Shown here piece after piece: positions 5,790-9,567 of a stretch of 9,567 nt of DNA. A program made the position numbers and the translations under genes. The DNA is from Phycisphaerae bacterium (GTDB taxonomy: Bacteria > Planctomycetota > Phycisphaerae > UBA1845 > UTPLA1), in NCBI GenBank assembly GCA_029259995.1, contig JAJDEC010000375.1, positions 1 to 9,567 of the forward strand, written 5' to 3'. Below the pieces are notes generated by a model, which was not told the origin of the DNA, did no database searches, and was given only the letters and a program-made list of their open reading frames with translations. Each line of letters opens with the position of its first letter. Positions within the stretch are counted from its first letter, which is position 1.

Positions 5790-8700
5790 ATGAAGGATCG
5801 TAATCGACTGCTGCTGGAAGCCGATGGTGGGAGCTGCTCTTCGGGCGGTTCGTGCGGATGTGCTTCGGACAAGGGTGAAGACAACGGGCTGATCCAGCTC
5901 AATGTCGGCATACTGAAGGCCGAACGCTCGCGACCGCAGATCGAGGACCTGCCCTTCCAGGCGACGGACAAGTATCCGCAGGGACTCATCATCGGTCTCG
6001 ACGTCGGCAGCACGACCGTCAAGTTCGTCGTCGTCAATCCGATGACGGATGAGATCCTTCATCAGGACTATCAGCGGCACGACACGAAGCAGCCCGAGAA
6101 GTGCATCGAGATGCTGCGGACGATCGAGCAGAAATTCGAGGACGTTCCGCGCAACGCCTATCGCGTCTTCATGACGGGTTCCGGCGGCGCTTCGATCGGC
6201 CCTCGAATTGGCGCGAAGTTTGTTCAGGAGGTGAACGCGGTCAGCCTCGCCGTCGAGAAGTCCTATCCGGATGTACAGAGCGTCGTCGAACTCGGCGGCC
6301 AGGACGCGAAGATTATCATCTTCAAAGAGGATAAGGAGACGGGGAAGAAGAAGAAGATCCCGTCGATGAACGACAAATGCGCCGGCGGAACCGGCGCCGT
6401 GATCGACAAGATCAACGCCAAGCTGAAAATCCCGGCCGACAAGCTCTGCGAGATGGGCTACAACGACATCAAGCTGCATCCCGTCGCCGGCAAGTGCGGC
6501 GTTTTTGCCGAAACAGACATCAACGGCCTGCAGAAGCAGGGCGTACCCCGCGATGAGCTGATGGCGTCGCTCTTCGAATCGATCATTCAGCAGAACATGT
6601 CCGTCCTGACGCGCGGCCACACGCTGCGACCGCAGGTGATGTTGCTGGGCGGCCCCAACACGTACATCAAGGGCATGGTCGACTGTTGGCGGCACAATAT
6701 CCCGGTCATCTGGGAAGAGCGAAAAATCGAGGTGCCGGACCGACCGATCGAAGAGTTGATCATCGTTCCGGACAACGCGCAGTACTTCGCGGCACTGGGC
6801 GCCGTTGAATTCGCCAAGATCGAGATCGAGGACGAGCCGAATCAGGGCATTTATCGCGGCATCGAAGAGCTTGAATGGTACATCACAGTCGGGCGCCTGG
6901 AAGAGAAGAAGGCGGCGGGCAGTCACGGTCTCTGCAAAGATTCGTCGGATCTCGCGAAGTTCAAGGAAGAATACAAGAAGGAACCCTGGTCCCCCACGAC
7001 TTACGCCCCCGGCACAACGGTTCGCGCATTCATCGGCCTCGACGGCGGCAGCACGAGCACCAAGGGCGTGCTCATGGACATGGATCGGAACGTCGTCGGT
7101 CGCGCCTATCAGCTCTCGAAGGGCAATCCCATCGAAGACACGATGGACATCATGGGGCTGCTGCAGAAGCAGATTGAAGATCAGGGCTGCACGCTGGACG
7201 TGCTCGGCGTCGGTACGACGGGTTACGCAAAAGACATTCTCAAGGAAGTCATCGGCGCCGATGTCGCGCTCGTGGAGACAGTCGCGCATACGCAGGCGGG
7301 CCTGCATTTCTATCCGGAAACGGACGTCATCATCGACGTCGGCGGCCAGGACATCAAACTGATCATCCTCAAGAACGGCCAGGTCAAGGACTTCAAGCTC
7401 AACACACAATGCTCCGCCGGAAATGGATACTTTCTGCAGTCGACGGCGCAGGGCTTCGGATACGAAGTGGAAGAGTTCGCTGATATCGCGTTCAGCGCCG
7501 GGGCAATGCCGCAGTTCGGCTACGGCTGCGCCGTGTTCATGCAGAGCGACATCGTCGACTTCCAGCGACAGGGCTGGGCGCCGGAAGAGATCATGGCGGG
7601 CCTGTGTGACGTGCTGCCGAAGAACATCTGGCTGTACGTGTCGCAGATTCCCAACCTGGCCAAGCTCGGCACGAATTTCATCCTGCAAGGCGGCACGCAG
7701 CACAATCTGGCAGCCGTGAAGTCGCAGGTCGACTTCATCAAGAGTCGATTCAAGGGAACGGGCGTCGAGGCCGACGTGAAGGTGCACAAATTCTGCGGCG
7801 AGGCGGGCGCGATCGGCTGCGCCGTCGAAGCCCATCGCATGTACACGGAGGCCGAACATCGCACGAGTTTCATCGGTCTCGATCGCGTGCAGAAAATCGA
7901 ATTCCGAACGACGCGTGGCGAAAACACGCGATGCTATTTCTGCAAGAACAAGTGCCTGCGCACCTTCATCGACGTCAAGAGCGTCGTTGAGAAGCCGGAC
8001 GAGAAGTCGGTCAGTCTTTCGTCGTTCATGTTCAAGGAAGGCCCCCAGTCGCCGCATCCGTCGCGCATTCGGCACGGACACGACGTCGCTGCCGAGGCAG
8101 ATACGCCGGCCCTCAAGAAGTCGAAGTCCAAAGTGCCCCTGATGGTGGGCGAAGAGCGCCTGATCATCGCGACGTGCGAAAAAGGCACGGTCGAAGACGT
8201 CAATGACATGCGCGACATCAAGAAGGGGCTGGATGAACTCAAGAAGGCGAATCCGAACTTCGCAGAGATATTCGCGACGCAAGTGTTCCGCCCCACGGGT
8301 GTGGACAACGTGTCGGACGCGGAGCCGAAAGTCGGTGTGACGAATTTCCTGAAGCGGAAAGAGATCGAAAATCGCGTCGCCCTGATGAAGAAGCGCGGCG
8401 ACATTCGGATCGGTCTCGTCAAGGCGCTGAACATGTACAGCATGGCGCCGTGGTTCATGGCCTACTTCCAGGCACTGGGCATCGCCAACAAGAACCTGAT
8501 CTGGAGTGACTACACGAGCGAAGAGATGTACAAGGAAGGCGCCAAGCGCGGCGCGATCGATCCCTGCTTCCCGAGCAAGATTGGCATACCGCACGCTCAC
8601 AACCTGCTCTACAAGAAGCACAGTGCGAAGCAGCCGCTGGATTACATCTTCTTCCCGATGATCGACTGCATGCCGACATTCATGGACGGCACGCTGGACA

Positions 8701-9567
8701 CGCGGGCCTGCCCGACTGTCACGGCGACGCCCGAGGCCGTCAAAGCGGCATTCACGAAGGAGCACGATGTCTTCGCGGAGTTCGGCATCGAGTATCTCGA
8801 CACATTCGTGAACTTCAGTGAGCCCGCCCTGCTCGCGCGGCAGATGTTCGACGAATTCAAGGACAAGTTCGGCCTGACGAAGGACGAAAACGATCGGGCG
8901 TGTCGCGTCGCGTGGGACTATTTCGACGGCTTCCACGAGGAAAAACGCAACGAAGCCCGAATACTGCTCGATCGGCTGGAAGCGAACAACGAGATCGGCG
9001 TCGTCCTGCTGACGCGGCCGTATCACAACGATCCCGGCGTCTGCCACGAAATTCCGGACGAGTTTCAGAAGCTCGGCATCCCCGTCTTCACGATGGACTG
9101 CCTGCCGCGCGATCCGGACATGCTGGAGCGACTCTTCGGCGAAGAGGTGCGGCGCGGCGACTTCATGAGTACCGTCAGCATCGAGGACGTCTGGAAGAAC
9201 GCCTACAGCGAAAACACCAATCGCAAAGTGTGGGCGGCCAAGTTCGCGGCGCGGCATCCGAATCTCGTGGCGCTGGAACTCAGCAGCTTCAAGTGCGGCC
9301 ATGACGCCCCCATCTACACGGTCGTCGAGGAGATCGTCGAGAATTCGGGAACGCCCTACTTCTGCTTCAAGGACATCGACGAGAACAAGCCCACCGGATC
9401 GATCAAGATCCGCGTGGAGACCATCGCATACTTCCTGACGCGTTACCGCGAAGACATGATCCGCGACCGCAACAAGCGTAGAAAGATCGAGGAACAGCTC
9501 GCCGCCTTCGAGGCCGAACTGCTCGAGTCCAAGGCGCCGCGGCGGAGGGCGCAGGGTGCAGGAGCCT
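5790..9567 (+). CDS. Double-ASKHA acyl-CoA dehydratase activase-related protein, 3'-partial
   Basis: At least 1259 residues are encoded, and the frame is still open at the window edge. Residues 13-26 form a Gly/Ser/Cys-rich tail (Cys16, 22, 24). Two BcrAD/BadFG-type ASKHA ATPase domains follow. The first (about 66-345) has GLDVGSTTVK at 69-78, GGQD at 169-172, NDKCAGGTG with Cys197 and GKCGVFAE with Cys236. The second (about 413-690) has GLDGGSTSTK at 416-425, GGQD at 518-521, NTQCSAGNG with Cys541 and GYGCAVF with Cys580. Cys715, 718 and 722 form a CxxCxxxC motif. From about 870 comes a DUF2229/COG3580 module: IGLVKALNMY, DPCFPSK (Cys926), Cys960, Cys974, RPYHNDPGVCHEIP (Cys1085) and SSFKCGHDA (Cys1169). 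The end (about 1230 on) is charged and probably near the C-terminus. Known activases couple ATP hydrolysis to low-potential electron transfer through a bridging [4Fe-4S] cluster. The cytoplasmic partner is probably the HgdB-like protein encoded at 3346. The true substrate is unknown. Confidence 0.92.
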   Translation, partial: MKDRNRLLLEADGGSCSSGGSCGCASDKGEDNGLIQLNVGILKAERSRPQIEDLPFQATDKYPQGLIIGLDVGSTTVKFVVVNPMTDEILHQDYQRHDTKQPEKCIEMLRTIEQKFEDVPRNAYRVFMTGSGGASIGPRIGAKFVQEVNAVSLAVEKSYPDVQSVVELGGQDAKIIIFKEDKETGKKKKIPSMNDKCAGGTGAVIDKINAKLKIPADKLCEMGYNDIKLHPVAGKCGVFAETDINGLQKQGVPRDELMASLFESIIQQNMSVLTRGHTLRPQVMLLGGPNTYIKGMVDCWRHNIPVIWEERKIEVPDRPIEELIIVPDNAQYFAALGAVEFAKIEIEDEPNQGIYRGIEELEWYITVGRLEEKKAAGSHGLCKDSSDLAKFKEEYKKEPWSPTTYAPGTTVRAFIGLDGGSTSTKGVLMDMDRNVVGRAYQLSKGNPIEDTMDIMGLLQKQIEDQGCTLDVLGVGTTGYAKDILKEVIGADVALVETVAHTQAGLHFYPETDVIIDVGGQDIKLIILKNGQVKDFKLNTQCSAGNGYFLQSTAQGFGYEVEEFADIAFSAGAMPQFGYGCAVFMQSDIVDFQRQGWAPEEIMAGLCDVLPKNIWLYVSQIPNLAKLGTNFILQGGTQHNLAAVKSQVDFIKSRFKGTGVEADVKVHKFCGEAGAIGCAVEAHRMYTEAEHRTSFIGLDRVQKIEFRTTRGENTRCYFCKNKCLRTFIDVKSVVEKPDEKSVSLSSFMFKEGPQSPHPSRIRHGHDVAAEADTPALKKSKSKVPLMVGEERLIIATCEKGTVEDVNDMRDIKKGLDELKKANPNFAEIFATQVFRPTGVDNVSDAEPKVGVTNFLKRKEIENRVALMKKRGDIRIGLVKALNMYSMAPWFMAYFQALGIANKNLIWSDYTSEEMYKEGAKRGAIDPCFPSKIGIPHAHNLLYKKHSAKQPLDYIFFPMIDCMPTFMDGTLDTRACPTVTATPEAVKAAFTKEHDVFAEFGIEYLDTFVNFSEPALLARQMFDEFKDKFGLTKDENDRACRVAWDYFDGFHEEKRNEARILLDRLEANNEIGVVLLTRPYHNDPGVCHEIPDEFQKLGIPVFTMDCLPRDPDMLERLFGEEVRRGDFMSTVSIEDVWKNAYSENTNRKVWAAKFAARHPNLVALELSSFKCGHDAPIYTVVEEIVENSGTPYFCFKDIDENKPTGSIKIRVETIAYFLTRYREDMIRDRNKRRKIEEQLAAFEAELLESKAPRRRAQGAGA

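Noticed and set aside
5766..9302. Minus-strand open frame of 1178 codons antisense to the activase gene
   Set aside because: Its product is a monotonous mix of Arg, His, Asp, Val, Leu and Ala with no domain, as expected when a GC-rich codon bias removes stops from the opposite strand. The plus-strand gene has clear family motifs.

Overview
The window looks like a chromosomal segment of a GC-rich bacterium, most likely from the Planctomycetota (possibly a Phycisphaerae-like lineage). This rests on the exported PQQ-type beta-propeller protein whose mature end begins DWPQFGGPNR, on a low-complexity exported TPR protein, on dispersed palindromic intergenic repeats, and on a planctomycete-style codon bias that leaves very long stop-free antisense frames. 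No rRNA, marker gene or tRNA is present to prove the assignment. No tRNA, CRISPR array, transposase or prophage gene was recognised.

Layout. Positions 1-286 are essentially non-coding and carry one copy of a dispersed repeat plus a strong hairpin. Two exported proteins follow on the minus strand: a PQQ-like beta-propeller (287-1579) and a TPR protein with an Arg-rich N-terminal part (1715-2917). The 135 bp between them are almost entirely palindromic and direct repeats. Positions 2918-3345 form a divergent control region with a 24-bp imperfect palindrome, a degenerate second copy 154 bp away next to the plus-strand start, and a GC-rich palindrome between them.

From 3346 onward everything is on the plus strand and looks like an operon. 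It encodes a 605-residue HgdB-like iron-sulfur-type protein (COG3581 type), a 179-residue putative lipoprotein (5230-5769), and a giant protein (5790 to beyond 9567, at least 1259 residues) with two ASKHA activase domains followed by a DUF2229/COG3580 module. Gaps of 66 and 20 bp and a ribosome-binding site before each gene support co-transcription.

Working model. The two large proteins together carry the modules that many anaerobes encode as one chain of about 1400 residues (activase, activase, COG3580, COG3581). Here the last module is a separate upstream gene. Both activase domains keep the two cysteines, 39 residues apart, that in 2-hydroxyglutaryl-CoA dehydratase activase (HgdC) hold the subunit-bridging [4Fe-4S] cluster. 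The giant protein could therefore be a single-chain equivalent of the HgdC homodimer that uses ATP to push low-potential electrons onto the HgdB-like partner. The substrate is unknown, and nothing in the window (no CoA transferase, no HgdA/HgdB pair) supports a 2-hydroxyacyl-CoA pathway. The interposed lipoprotein is the least expected member and the main clue that this may be an undescribed variant of the system.
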